From contig JAHHIA010000001.1 in assembly GCA_019359045.1 (NCBI GenBank), forward strand, positions 310,001 to 374,000: 64,000 nt of DNA, read 5' to 3'. The notes below the pieces were generated by a model that saw only the letters and a list, made by a program, of their open reading frames with translations, did no database searches and was not told the origin of the DNA. Within the stretch, counting starts at the first letter, position 1, and the number at the start of each line of letters is the position of its first letter. Both the position numbers and the translations under genes were made by a program. Shown one piece after another: positions 55,523 through 64,000 of this stretch. The stretch comes from Scytolyngbya sp. HA4215-MV1 (GTDB lineage Bacteria; Cyanobacteriota; Cyanobacteriia; Leptolyngbyales; Leptolyngbyaceae).

Positions 55523-57322
55523 ATGCGACTGTCTCAGATGCTCTTTGTGACCTTGCGAGAAGACCCTGCCGAGGCAGAGCTTCCCAGTCATAAGCTACTG
55601 GTGCGGGCAGGGTATATTCGGCGCATTGGCAGTGGAATTTATGCCTATTTGCCCTTGATGTGGCGTGTATTGCAGAAGGTTTCTCAGATTGTACGGGAGG
55701 AAATGAACACGGCAGGAGCGCAAGAGACGCTCTTGCCCCAGTTGCAGCCTGCTGAGCTGTGGCAAGAGTCGGGGCGTTGGGATACCTACACCAAAGCTGA
55801 GGGGATCATGTTTGCGTTGACCGATCGCCAAAGCAGAGAAGTGGGACTGGGTCCAACCCATGAAGAGGTGATTACGACGATCGCCCGTGACATGATCCGA
55901 TCGTATCGCCAGTTACCGCAGAATCTGTATCAGATTCAGACCAAATTTCGGGATGAAATTCGTCCCCGCTTTGGGCTGTTGCGTGGTCGCGAGTTCATTA
56001 TGAAAGATGCCTACTCGTTTGATGCAGATGAGACAGGCATGAAAGTCTGCTACCAAAAAATGGATCAGGCATACCGCAATATTCTCAACCGCTGTGGGTT
56101 AAAGTTTCGCGCAGTGGATGCGGATTCTGGGGCGATCGGCGGCTCTGGTTCTCAAGAGTTTATGGTGTTGGCAGACGCAGGTGAAGATGAAGTGCTCTAC
56201 ACCGAAGATGGCAACTATGCCGCCAATGTGGAGAAAGCCGTCTCGTTGCCACCGGAGGTCGAGCCTTCACCTTTCAAAACTTACGAAAAACGAGAAACTC
56301 CGGGAAGTGAGACGATCGAGAAAGTCTGCAAAGCGCTGAAATGCAGTGCCACGAACCTGGTAAAAAACGTTCTTTATCAAGCCGTTTACGACAATGGTAC
56401 GACAGTGCTGGTGCTGGTCAGCATTCGCGGCGACCAAGACGTGAATGAGGTGAAGCTACAGAATGAACTGGTGAAACAGGCAAGCCAGTATGGTGGTAAG
56501 ACCGTTTTGGCGTTAACGGTTCCCGATGCCGCAGCGCAAGAAAAATGGGCTGTCAAACCGCTGCCGCTAGGTTACATTTCGCCCAGTTTGACAGATGATT
56601 CGATTCAAGCAGGCAAAACGATCGCAGCCAAGTTTTTACGCTTGGTCGATCAAACCGCAGTGGATCTGAAGAATTTTGTCACAGGTGCAGATGAAGCGGG
56701 TTACCACGTGGTTGGAGCCAACTGGGGTGAGGAATTTGAGCAACCCAAGCGAGTGGTGGATGTGCGGACTGCCAAAGTGGGAGATCGTGCCGTCCACGAT
56801 CGCACCCAAACCCTACAAAGCGCCCGGGGCATCGAGATCGGGCATATTTTCCAACTTGGCACCAAATATTCTCAAGCTATGGGTGCGACCTACACCAACG
56901 AACAAGGAGAAGAAAAGCCCCTGGTGATGGGCTGTTATGGCATTGGTGTGTCTCGCCTGGCACAGGCAGCAGTCGAGCAATCCTTCGACAAGGATGGCAT
57001 CATCTGGAATACCGCGATCGCCCCCTACCATGTGATCGTCGTCATCCCCGACATTAGCAAAACCGACCAAGTCGAAGCGGCTGAAAAACTCTACACCGAA
57101 CTGAACCAGGCAGGCATCGAAACTCTGCTGGACGATCGCAGTGAACGCGCTGGTGTTAAGTTTAAGGATGCTGATCTGATCGGCATTCCTTATCGGATTG
57201 TGACGGGGCGATCGCTCCAACAAGGCAAAGTCGAAGTGGTTCAACGCGCCACTCGTGAATCCCAAGAGATCGCTGTTACGGAGGTGGTTGCGACGATTCA
57301 GGAGTGGATGGGTAGGGAGTAG
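55523..57322 (+). CDS. proS: Prolyl-tRNA synthetase
   Basis: The 599-residue bacterial-type ProRS has class II motif 1 ([18 protein letters not shown]), motif 2 ([28 protein letters not shown]), motif 3 ([12 protein letters not shown]), and an insertion editing domain between about 225 and 390. The anticodon domain ends it ([20 protein letters not shown]). Start ATG 55523 lies behind GAAAGGACTGA. Confidence 0.97.
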   Translation: MRLSQMLFVTLREDPAEAELPSHKLLVRAGYIRRIGSGIYAYLPLMWRVLQKVSQIVREEMNTAGAQETLLPQLQPAELWQESGRWDTYTKAEGIMFALTDRQSREVGLGPTHEEVITTIARDMIRSYRQLPQNLYQIQTKFRDEIRPRFGLLRGREFIMKDAYSFDADETGMKVCYQKMDQAYRNILNRCGLKFRAVDADSGAIGGSGSQEFMVLADAGEDEVLYTEDGNYAANVEKAVSLPPEVEPSPFKTYEKRETPGSETIEKVCKALKCSATNLVKNVLYQAVYDNGTTVLVLVSIRGDQDVNEVKLQNELVKQASQYGGKTVLALTVPDAAAQEKWAVKPLPLGYISPSLTDDSIQAGKTIAAKFLRLVDQTAVDLKNFVTGADEAGYHVVGANWGEEFEQPKRVVDVRTAKVGDRAVHDRTQTLQSARGIEIGHIFQLGTKYSQAMGATYTNEQGEEKPLVMGCYGIGVSRLAQAAVEQSFDKDGIIWNTAIAPYHVIVVIPDISKTDQVEAAEKLYTELNQAGIETLLDDRSERAGVKFKDADLIGIPYRIVTGRSLQQGKVEVVQRATRESQEIAVTEVVATIQEWMGRE

Positions 57323-57369
57323 GGAGTTGGGGAGTGGGATAAATTTTATTCCTTTACCCCTCCACCTCT

Positions 57370-58437
57370 TCACTTCTTTACTCCGATCGCCTCACGCAAC
57401 AGTTCCCGATGCATCAAGGCCCGATCAACCAGCGATCTCAGCTGATCTGATGACAGAGATGTACCGTTGGCGTAGAGTTCCAACCAGGTGTTGCTGATCT
57501 GAATTGCGTCTTCGGGCATGGGGACATGGTGAGAAGTGCCCGTCAAATCCCAACCGGGTATTTGAATTTCGTCCATTAACCGAATGACTTTGGGGTCATA
57601 GCTGAGGGCAAAGCAACGGCATTCTTCCGCCGCCGCCATAATCAGCCCATGCAAGCGCATCGCGATCGCCATTTCCACCCCTCTAAATACACCCTTGAGT
57701 TGCTGAGGATCTTCGATCATCAAGATTTTGCTGGGTCCCGGCAGTTGGGGTTGGATGTGTTGGGCAATCGCCAAATCGTGGCTAGCTTGAAACGGCAACA
57801 AAAGAATACAGGTATCTGTGGCTTTTTGAAAATCAATTAAGGCGCGGGTAAAATGCGCTAGCCGTTCTGGCGTCAGAGAGGCATGTTGGCGCAAGTTCAC
57901 TGCGACTCGGGGTGCAGGCAAATCCCACAAGCCCTCTACCGGGATGGATTCCATGGCCCAAACGGGATCAGGTGCCTGGATCGCAGGAATCTGCCAGTTT
58001 GCCAACAACGTCGCAGATTCGGGATCACGCACACTCACTGCCGAGCACCCCTGAAAGGCTTGGCAGGTCAACCAACGGGTAAAAGGACGTTGTAGCGGTC
58101 CTACACCCTGCGCCCAAGCGATCGTCTGCTTGCCCATCATCTGCGCCAGTTTCATCAAACCGCCATAATAGAAGGGGTTGAGCACACTGGTGGCATCTTG
58201 CATCAAGCTACCGCCTCCCCAGATAAATAGGTCAGCTTGCCGCAAGGCTTTGAGGACTGCCAAGGGCGACTTGCGATCGCAACTTGCCACCCCATACCGG
58301 GCACTTGTCTGCACCGGATTGCCCGACAACACCATCGGTTGTACCTGCTCTGGCAACATCTGCAGAAGGGAAGCTAGCAGCGCTTCGTCTCCGCCATTGC
58401 CCATGCCATAGTAACCACACAAAACTGCGCGAACCAT
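57370..58437 (-). CDS. csaB: Polysaccharide pyruvyl transferase CsaB
   Basis: From ATG 58437 the product has 355 residues. CGYYGMGNGGDEALLASLLQML, WGGGSLMQDATS, WAQGVGPLQ, VSVRDPESA and AIAMRLHGLIMAA mark CsaB. It adds pyruvate ketals to cell-wall polysaccharide, which in other bacteria anchors S-layer proteins with SLH domains. The frame is open 28 codons further, but these come from the AAAATCC repeat and the dispersed block, so they are excluded. Confidence 0.93.
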   Translation of the reverse strand: MVRAVLCGYYGMGNGGDEALLASLLQMLPEQVQPMVLSGNPVQTSARYGVASCDRKSPLAVLKALRQADLFIWGGGSLMQDATSVLNPFYYGGLMKLAQMMGKQTIAWAQGVGPLQRPFTRWLTCQAFQGCSAVSVRDPESATLLANWQIPAIQAPDPVWAMESIPVEGLWDLPAPRVAVNLRQHASLTPERLAHFTRALIDFQKATDTCILLLPFQASHDLAIAQHIQPQLPGPSKILMIEDPQQLKGVFRGVEMAIAMRLHGLIMAAAEECRCFALSYDPKVIRLMDEIQIPGWDLTGTSHHVPMPEDAIQISNTWLELYANGTSLSSDQLRSLVDRALMHRELLREAIGVKK

Positions 58438-58439
58438 TG

Positions 58440-58619
58440 AGATTTTAGATTTTGGATTTTGGACTTTGTCGTGAGCGCTCAGTCGAACGATTTTGGTTTG
58501 AAGCAACTTGCCCATAGACAATCCTCTTCAAACCTTAGAAGATTTTAGGGTGATGGACGGACAGAAATCCGACCCATTCAGAATTACTCTGCAATCTCCC
58601 TACTACGCCCTAAAATTTT
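58440..58619. repeat. Dispersed repeat and divergent promoter region, csaB / DUF2499
   Basis: GATTTTAGATTTTGGATTTT and the block at 58468-58496 (containing GAACGATTTTGG) repeat the arrangement seen at 55320-55362. Behind it GATTTTAGGG (58538) and CCCTAAAATT (58610) form an inverted pair. Promoters of both divergent genes must lie within these 180 bases. Confidence 0.7.
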
Positions 58620-58934
58620 ATGCACGCGCTCTCCGTCCCCACCTGGATCATCCATGTCTCTAGCGTTATTGAATGGATTGCTGCCATCTGGTTGATCTGG
58701 ATTTATGCCGAAGTGAGTGGCAATCTGGCATGGCGATCGCTCTCTTTCGGCATGTTGCCTGCCCTAGTCAGCGCCATGTGCGCCTGTACCTGGCACTTCT
58801 TCGACAACCTTCCCGCTTTAGACTGGCTGGTTACTCTGCAAGCCACCATGACGGTGGTGGGAAACTTCACAATGTTGATCGCTGCCTGGTGGATTTGGCG
58901 ATCGGTGAAGTTGGGGAAAGGAATGAAAGAGTGA
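58620..58934 (+). CDS. DUF2499 membrane protein (Ycf49-like)
   Basis: The 104 residues have three membrane helices (VIEWIAAIWLIWIYAEVSG, LSFGMLPALVSAMCACTWHFF, VVGNFTMLIAAWWIW) with the family marks HALSVPTWIIH and CTWHFFDN. It occurs in cyanobacteria and plastids; the function is unknown. The next gene is DUF3593, its regular neighbour to my recollection. Confidence 0.85.
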   Translation: MHALSVPTWIIHVSSVIEWIAAIWLIWIYAEVSGNLAWRSLSFGMLPALVSAMCACTWHFFDNLPALDWLVTLQATMTVVGNFTMLIAAWWIWRSVKLGKGMKE

Positions 58935-59074
58935 AGGAGTCAAGAGGTGAAGGAAGAAAAAAGCGGAGTAAGAGAGACATGGAACTGTCCCTCCACCCCT
59001 CCACCCCTCTACCTGTCACCGTGGCTTACTCGTCTAAAATTGCCGTGCTTCCGACACCTAACACTGAGTTCTCC

Positions 59075-59377
59075 ATGTTTTCCAAAGATTCTCTTTTTGC
59101 TGTTTCCTTATTTCCTTACCTTGGGTTTCTCTGGTTTCTCACTCGATCGAGACAAACGCCGCGTCTGGCATTGATTGGGTTTTATATGACCCTGGTATTT
59201 GTGGCAGTCACCATTCCAGCAGGAATTTACGCTAAGGTGGCGTATAACGAGAGCCTGGCAAATATCGACTGGCTACATGGGGGAGCAGAATTTTTCTTGA
59301 CCCTATCAAATATTTTGGTGGTGCTGGGGTTTCGGCAAGCAATTTTAGACAAGCAACGATCGCAAAAGACAGAATAG
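59075..59377 (+). CDS. DUF3593 membrane protein
   Basis: From ATG 59075 the product has 100 residues. LFAVSLFPYLGFLWFLTRS, ALIGFYMTLVFVAVTIPAGI and EFFLTLSNILVVLGFRQA are three hydrophobic segments. DUF3593 is found together with DUF2499 in cyanobacteria and algae. The same frame is open from 58673, but that part overlaps DUF2499 and is rejected. It is followed by tsaB after 10 bases. Confidence 0.82.
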   Translation: MFSKDSLFAVSLFPYLGFLWFLTRSRQTPRLALIGFYMTLVFVAVTIPAGIYAKVAYNESLANIDWLHGGAEFFLTLSNILVVLGFRQAILDKQRSQKTE

Positions 59378-59387
59378 CCAAAGCCCC

Positions 59388-60074
59388 ATGAATCTCACAA
59401 TGCCAGTTTCCCAAGACGTAGCTTTTAATCCCAAAAAATATGCTTTAGCAATTCACACTGCCAGCCCAGAATTGGGATTAGCATTGAACAATTTTGCTGG
59501 AGAAGCCTGTTCTCAGATCTGGCACCTGGGACGCGACTTATCTACTCATTTGCAACTCCACCTGGCAGAATTTATCCAACCTCAACATTGGCAAGACCTG
59601 GCTTTTCTGGCAGTGGCAAAGGGACCCGGAGGCTTTACTGGCACTCGCATGGGCGTAGTCGCAGCCCGAACTCTGGCACAACAACTGGAGATTCCCTTGT
59701 TTGCCATCTCTACCCTGGCAGCGATCGCCGATTCTCACTACAAAACCTTAGCGTCTCCGATACCCCCCTCGTCCGTTGAAACCATTGCCGTTCAAATGCA
59801 AGCTCAGCGGGGAGAAATTTATGCCGCAATCTATCAGGTTTCGCCGATCGGGGTCACGCCACACTTAGCTGATAGCGTCTTAACTCCCGAAGCTTGGCAG
59901 CAAATTCTGACAAGCCAGCCGCCCAACCATCTTGTAAAAGCAGAAGATAACTTGGGCGCAACTGTTGTCCAAGTACTAGAACTGGCTTTTTTAGCCTGGC
60001 AACGAGGCGATCGTCCCCATTGGTCAGAAGCTATCCCCTTTTACGGGCAACATCCCGTCACCCTCTCAACCTGA
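59388..60074 (+). CDS. tsaB: tRNA N6-threonylcarbamoyladenosine complex subunit TsaB
   Basis: The 228-residue ASKHA-fold protein includes LAIHTASPELGLAL, the glycine loop AVAKGPGGFTGTRMGV and QAQRGEIYAAIY. TsaB supports TsaD in t6A37 formation on tRNAs reading ANN codons. The first 15 residues may be too many; an ATG at residue 5 is an alternative. It is likely co-transcribed with DUF2499 and DUF3593. Confidence 0.92.
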   Translation: MNLTMPVSQDVAFNPKKYALAIHTASPELGLALNNFAGEACSQIWHLGRDLSTHLQLHLAEFIQPQHWQDLAFLAVAKGPGGFTGTRMGVVAARTLAQQLEIPLFAISTLAAIADSHYKTLASPIPPSSVETIAVQMQAQRGEIYAAIYQVSPIGVTPHLADSVLTPEAWQQILTSQPPNHLVKAEDNLGATVVQVLELAFLAWQRGDRPHWSEAIPFYGQHPVTLST

Positions 60075-60118
60075 CCCAATCGATTGTTTCCTCTTCAACC
60101 TTCACTCCATCACCCCAA

Positions 60119-61798
60119 CTAAGTCGCATTAATCAACTTCATATGGTTCGGACGCGCATCCTTGCCATATCGGCGATACAGCGAACTATGAGGCAAAACC
60201 CGCATCACTTCTTTAAGCGTGGTAATACCCTGAGTGACTTTGTTAATGGCTGCCAATCGGAAAGACTCAAACTCTGTCTCTCCCAAATAACGGTGCAACT
60301 GAGGCATCGTTCCTTCGTAGATCAGCTGGCGAATCGTGTCATCCACATTCAGCAATTCAATGATGGCTTCTCTACCCAAGTAGCCCGAATTGAAACAGCG
60401 AGAACAGCCTCGTCCCTGTCGCCACTTTTCCGGATGGGCTTCTTCCCAATCGATGCCGAGGACTTTCAAATCGGCTTCGGTGGGAGTATAAGGTTCAGCA
60501 CACTGGGGACAAATACGACGGACTAAACGCTGAGCGACAATCCCCAACAGAGCATCACTGACCAATCCAGGATCAGGTCCAATATCCTTGAGACGTGGAA
60601 TAGCACTCACAGCATCATTAGTGTGAAGGGTTGTGAGAACCAGGTGTCCCGTTAAAGCGGCTCGAATCCCCGTTTCCGCTGTTTCATGATCGCGAATTTC
60701 GCCCACCATGATAATGTCAGGGTCTTGCCGCAAAATGGCACGCAAGCCAGCAGCAAACGTCATACCGGCTGGTTCATGCACCTGAGTTTGGGTAATCCGG
60801 GGCAAGATATATTCCACGGGATCTTCGACCGTCACGACGTTGACATGTTCAGTCGCCACAGCTTGCAAACTGGTGTAGAGTGTGCTGGTTTTGCCAGACC
60901 CCGTAGGACCTGTAAAGATAATCATGCCCTGGGGTTGTTGGAGCCAGCCCTGGTACGTCGCCAGCGTTTTGGCAGTAAAGCCCAACTCATTCATGCTGGA
61001 AAATGGGTTTTGTCGGGGCAACAGACGAATCACCGCTTTTTCGCCACCGACGCAAGGCAAAGTGCTAACCCGCATATCCAGTCCCAGGTCAATTTCCTGT
61101 CCAGAGGCGTACTTTTCACCCAGACGTGCATCTTGAGGACGACGGCTTTCAGAAATATCCATATCTGCCATCACCTTCAGAGCCACAATTGCTCGGCGGC
61201 TGACTTCTAGGGGTAAGGTGGTAATGTCGCGCAAGATGCCATCAATGCGGTAGCGGACGCGTAAGCCGGTGGGGGTCGGTTCCAGGTGAATGTCACTGGC
61301 ACGGTTGCGGAGTGCCCCAGAAATAATGGTTTTGATGCGCCCAATCTGGTCCGCGGCTTTGGAGAGATACAGTTCGGTGACTTCGCTGATATTTTCCTGT
61401 TCAAATTCTCCGGTTAAAGGATTTATCAACGGGGCAGAGCTAATCTGGCTGTGGTCGATGTTGTAGGTGTGATACCAACTGCGATAGCTCTTGTCAGAGA
61501 TGGGGATGATCTGAATATTGGTGAGGGTGCGTTCACTGAGTTGCCGAATGGTATCCTTGGTAATCGACACGGGACTGCCTAAGTAGTAGCAATTACGCCA
61601 GAGCAACAGTGGAACGATCGGCGGCAGCGAATTGCGATCAGGAAATTCTCGTAAAAATCGGTAACTGACTTCTCGATCGAGCAATTCTAATGTGACTGTG
61701 CCCTGTTCATCGACAAGTAGCTTTAAGGCATCCTCGCAGCTGATCTCGCAAGCTCTTAATCGTTTCCAGACCGATAAACCAGTGGCAGGTGATTTCAT
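60119..61798 (-). CDS. GspE/PilB-family secretion or pilus ATPase
   Basis: The 559 residues have a short N-terminal domain, then the ATPase: Walker A GPTGSGKTS (297-305), Asp box VVTVEDPVEY, Walker B DPDIIMVGEIRD, His box LTTLHTNDAVSAI, and the tetracysteine CPQC...CSRC that binds zinc. It is shorter than the usual 660-670-residue cyanobacterial PilB and has no pilT or pilC beside it, so it may be a second PilB (PilB2-like). It would drive pilus or pseudopilus assembly at the inner membrane. Confidence 0.88.
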   Translation of the reverse strand: MKSPATGLSVWKRLRACEISCEDALKLLVDEQGTVTLELLDREVSYRFLREFPDRNSLPPIVPLLLWRNCYYLGSPVSITKDTIRQLSERTLTNIQIIPISDKSYRSWYHTYNIDHSQISSAPLINPLTGEFEQENISEVTELYLSKAADQIGRIKTIISGALRNRASDIHLEPTPTGLRVRYRIDGILRDITTLPLEVSRRAIVALKVMADMDISESRRPQDARLGEKYASGQEIDLGLDMRVSTLPCVGGEKAVIRLLPRQNPFSSMNELGFTAKTLATYQGWLQQPQGMIIFTGPTGSGKTSTLYTSLQAVATEHVNVVTVEDPVEYILPRITQTQVHEPAGMTFAAGLRAILRQDPDIIMVGEIRDHETAETGIRAALTGHLVLTTLHTNDAVSAIPRLKDIGPDPGLVSDALLGIVAQRLVRRICPQCAEPYTPTEADLKVLGIDWEEAHPEKWRQGRGCSRCFNSGYLGREAIIELLNVDDTIRQLIYEGTMPQLHRYLGETEFESFRLAAINKVTQGITTLKEVMRVLPHSSLYRRYGKDARPNHMKLINAT

Positions 61799-62149
61799 AA
61801 CTTTTTCCGAAGCTTTAAAAAATATCTTCAGTAAGCAGTGCGAATACGCATTGCTGAGATTTTAAGTGGCATGATCCTAGCACTGGTCTTTCCTTAAAGG
61901 TAGGATTTTTATCCAGACTTAGCGAAGAAACGCGAGTTAATTAACCAAAAAAATTCTTCTGCAAAGGCATTTTAAAGCAATGCCTTTGCACCGAACTTGA
62001 AATGAGTGCGTCCACGATTCTAAGGCAAGCTAAAGCCCCAGCCCTTTTGAAAGAGACCTTCCAACTTGTGGATATCCCTTAAAACGTCCTGATCCTAGAA
62101 CACCCAGGTTAAGAAACGAAGAAACTGGCAGTCTCAACTCATAGACTCT
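61799..62149. other. Intergenic region upstream of the PilB-like gene
   Basis: The 351 bases contain no gene. At 61960-61990 TGCAAAGGCATT and AATGCCTTTGCA form a 12-bp hairpin with a 7-base loop, and GTTAATTAAC is a 10-bp palindrome near 61936. Either the pilB promoter or the terminator of the next gene is here. Confidence 0.45.
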
Positions 62150-62410
62150 TCATTTTTCTTTGCTCTGTTTTTGGTGCATGACTTGTTTTAATGCAACCTG
62201 ACGATTTTCCATGAAGCGGTTCCAGAAACCTGGAAGTATCCCATCCATAGTAGTGGCGATCGCCCAGACTTCCATTGCCATCAGATTGTAGAGGGACTGA
62301 TCCGTTTGCTGAAACGATTCAAGCCATTGATCCGATTCCGTTGCAGGCGGCAACTTTGGTAAATGCGAGCGAGCGGGGGGTCGAGCGGAATGGAAGTTTG
62401 GTTTGGGCAT
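62150..62410 (-). CDS. Small hypothetical protein
   Basis: From ATG 62410 the product has 86 residues. A Pro/Arg/His-rich start (PKPNFHSARPPARSHLP) precedes helical SLYNLMAMEVWAIATTMDGI and LPGFWNRFMENRQVALKQ. The latter part looks conserved, to my recollection, in cyanobacteria. The function is unknown. The ATG at 62446 would add 12 poor residues. Confidence 0.6.
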   Translation of the reverse strand: MPKPNFHSARPPARSHLPKLPPATESDQWLESFQQTDQSLYNLMAMEVWAIATTMDGILPGFWNRFMENRQVALKQVMHQKQSKEK

Positions 62411-62554
62411 GTTTCCAGCCAAGAACTTTCTCACTAGCGTTCCCAAAACATCAAATTACTAACACCCTGACTGATGAAAGATGACTGAGACAGCATCTGA
62501 CTAGAAGCGGTTTCCCTGTCTCAAATTTCAAAACTCACTACCCTGAACCTATCT

Positions 62555-64000
62555 TTAAAGGCTGCCAAAGCCTTTCTTCTTTTTGTCCTTTTTCTTTTTC
62601 TTCGGTACACCGCCGCCACCCGGATAGCCTCGCCAACCCGGTTGTGGGGCACGATTCCCTGCTGTAGGTGCACCACCACCAAAGAGACCGCCTCCCATAC
62701 CCGGCATGCCCGGCATCCCAGGCATTCCCCCCATGCCGGGAAAGTTGCCTTGTCCCATTTGTTGCATCAGCGATCGCATCTTCTGAAAATCGCTAACAAG
62801 CTTGCTGACATCAGTCTCAGCGTATCCGGCACCTTTTGCCACACGGCGGCGACGGCTGGGAGATCCTGCCAGCAAATCAGGATTTTTGCGTTCTTCCACA
62901 GTCATCGAATTGATCATCGACTCAGCTCGTTTCAACTGCACTTCCCCCTGTCGCAGTTGTTCATCGCTGATTTTGCCCATACCAGGCAGCATTTTCATAA
63001 TGCCACCCAACGATCCCATGGTTTTGAGCAAACGAGTTTGTTTGAGAAAGTCGGTGAAGTCGAACTTGGCAGAAAGAATTTTCTCCTGCATCTTTTCGGC
63101 TTCTGCCATGTCTACTTCTTCGCGAGCTTTTTCGACCAGGGTGAGCACATCACCCATGCCTAAAATGCGAGAAGCCATGCGATCGGGGTAGAAAGGTTGT
63201 AGTGCATCGACCTTTTCACCCACGCCAACAAATTTGATCGGCTGTCCCGAAATCTGCCGCACGGAGAGGGCTGCTCCACCGCGCGTATCACCATCCATTT
63301 TGGTGAGAATGGCTCCGGTGATACCGATCTGATCGTGAAATGTGCGAGTTAGGTTGGCGGCTTCTTGCCCGGTCATGGCATCTACGACCAGGAGCACTTC
63401 ATGAGGCTGCACAGTTTCTTTGATTTGGGCAAGCTCTGCCATCATGTCTTCGTCGATTTGCAACCGTCCGGCGGTGTCAATGATGACGGTATCGATGCCA
63501 TCGGCTTTAGCTTTTTCGACTCCCTGTCGGGCAATTTCTACGGGATTGGCATCTTTGCCCAGGTCAAATACTGGGACATTGATTTGTTTACCCAGGGTCA
63601 CGAGTTGGTCGATCGCAGCGGGACGGTACACATCAGTGGCGACCAGCAAGGTACTGCGCTCCAGTTTGCGGAGATGGAGTGCCAGTTTGGCTGTCGCGGT
63701 GGTTTTCCCAGTTCCTTGCAATCCTGCCATTAGGACGATCGTCGGCTTTTGTTCGACATCTGCCAGGGGCACATTGGTGTCCCCCATGATCCGCAGCAGT
63801 TCATTGTAGACAATCTCAATAAATTGCTGATCGGGACGTACCCCAGCAACGACTTCAGCTCCTTGAGCATTGGTCTCAACCTCTGCTACAAAGTCTTTGA
63901 CGACCTGGAAATTGACATCCGCATCCAGGAGAGCACGCCGCACTTCGCGTACTGCTTCTTTGATATTGGATTCAGAGATCTTATCCTGCCCTCGTAGTTT
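62555..64000 (-). CDS. ffh: Signal recognition particle protein Ffh (5' end outside window)
   Basis: The frame is open to the right edge, where KLRGQDKISESN is read, so about 15 N-terminal residues are missing. The GTPase motifs GLQGTGKTT, DTAGRLQIDEDM, TKMDGD and the M-domain (SMTVEERKNPDLLAGSPSRRRRVAKGAG, given in part) are intact. The C-terminus is a Gly/Met-rich run (GMPGMPGMPGMGG) and then a Lys block KKKKKDKKKKGFGSL, characteristic of cyanobacterial Ffh. With 4.5S RNA it targets membrane proteins co-translationally. Confidence 0.96.
   Translation of the reverse strand, partial: KLRGQDKISESNIKEAVREVRRALLDADVNFQVVKDFVAEVETNAQGAEVVAGVRPDQQFIEIVYNELLRIMGDTNVPLADVEQKPTIVLMAGLQGTGKTTATAKLALHLRKLERSTLLVATDVYRPAAIDQLVTLGKQINVPVFDLGKDANPVEIARQGVEKAKADGIDTVIIDTAGRLQIDEDMMAELAQIKETVQPHEVLLVVDAMTGQEAANLTRTFHDQIGITGAILTKMDGDTRGGAALSVRQISGQPIKFVGVGEKVDALQPFYPDRMASRILGMGDVLTLVEKAREEVDMAEAEKMQEKILSAKFDFTDFLKQTRLLKTMGSLGGIMKMLPGMGKISDEQLRQGEVQLKRAESMINSMTVEERKNPDLLAGSPSRRRRVAKGAGYAETDVSKLVSDFQKMRSLMQQMGQGNFPGMGGMPGMPGMPGMGGGLFGGGAPTAGNRAPQPGWRGYPGGGGVPKKKKKDKKKKGFGSL

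Noticed and set aside
58673-59074. Long N-terminal part of the DUF3593 reading frame
   Set aside because: It overlaps the DUF2499 gene in another frame and then passes filler DNA; the conserved protein begins at 59075.
60020-60526. A 168-codon plus-strand frame
   Set aside because: Antisense to the well-supported GspE/PilB ATPase; no independent evidence.
62642-63163. A 173-codon plus-strand frame
   Set aside because: Antisense to ffh; Cys/His-rich translation comes from the Gly/Met-rich tail of Ffh read backwards.

Overview
The window comes from a cyanobacterium. The signs are the dense octamer GCGATCGC (HIP1), a cyanobacterial ATP synthase operon in the order I-a-c-b'-b-delta-alpha-gamma, an RpaA-type response regulator, the photosystem II S4-domain protein, and many small families known mainly from cyanobacteria (DUF2499, DUF3593, DUF3326, DUF3386, DUF4359). 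The genus cannot be fixed from the sequence. The abundant intergenic filler repeats fit a filamentous, Leptolyngbya-like genome, but that is inference. No rRNA, tRNA, CRISPR array or intact insertion sequence was found.

Layout. 1-8.2 kb: a lytic transglycosylase cut by the left edge, a TpsB/ShlB-type outer-membrane transporter divergent from a secreted TPR-CHAT protein, rpaA, and an M48 protease. 8.6-16.6 kb: a glycerophosphodiesterase whose start codon abuts an intrinsic terminator, a class III cyclase convergent with an RCK-pore-RCK channel protein, gatC, an orphan Nif11-like peptide, purN, a CPBP protease and DUF3326. 16.6-18.5 kb: a ferredoxin pair, a 140-bp MITE with clean target duplication, and a decayed methyltransferase gene. 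18.6-24.6 kb: the ATP synthase operon. 24.7-32.6 kb: methyltransferases, an exported pterin dehydratase, mnmD, a sulfurtransferase and small cyanobacterial proteins. 33-42.9 kb is the most accessory part: a STAND NTPase behind 10-bp phased repeats, an unrecognised 424-residue protein, a degenerate metallo-beta-lactamase-fold protein, a site-2 protease homologue lacking HEXXH, a PAS/GAF histidine kinase, an overlooked 52-residue membrane ORF next to an inverted-repeat element, and a PLD-like nuclease. 43-64 kb: mainly housekeeping (GT39 transferase, bcp-prmA, hisB, pepF, LCP protein, STAS protein, CmpR/NdhR-type LysR regulator, proS, csaB, DUF2499-DUF3593-tsaB, a GspE/PilB ATPase, and ffh cut by the right edge).

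Themes. Several genes carry start sites inflated by dispersed intergenic repeats (runs like AAAATCC or purine/pyrimidine-rich filler), so true starts were chosen downstream. One such filler tract lies in frame inside the CHAT gene. Three membrane or enzyme homologues lack canonical active-site or filter residues while the rest of the fold is kept. Coordinates of small sites may be off by a base or two because they were read by eye.
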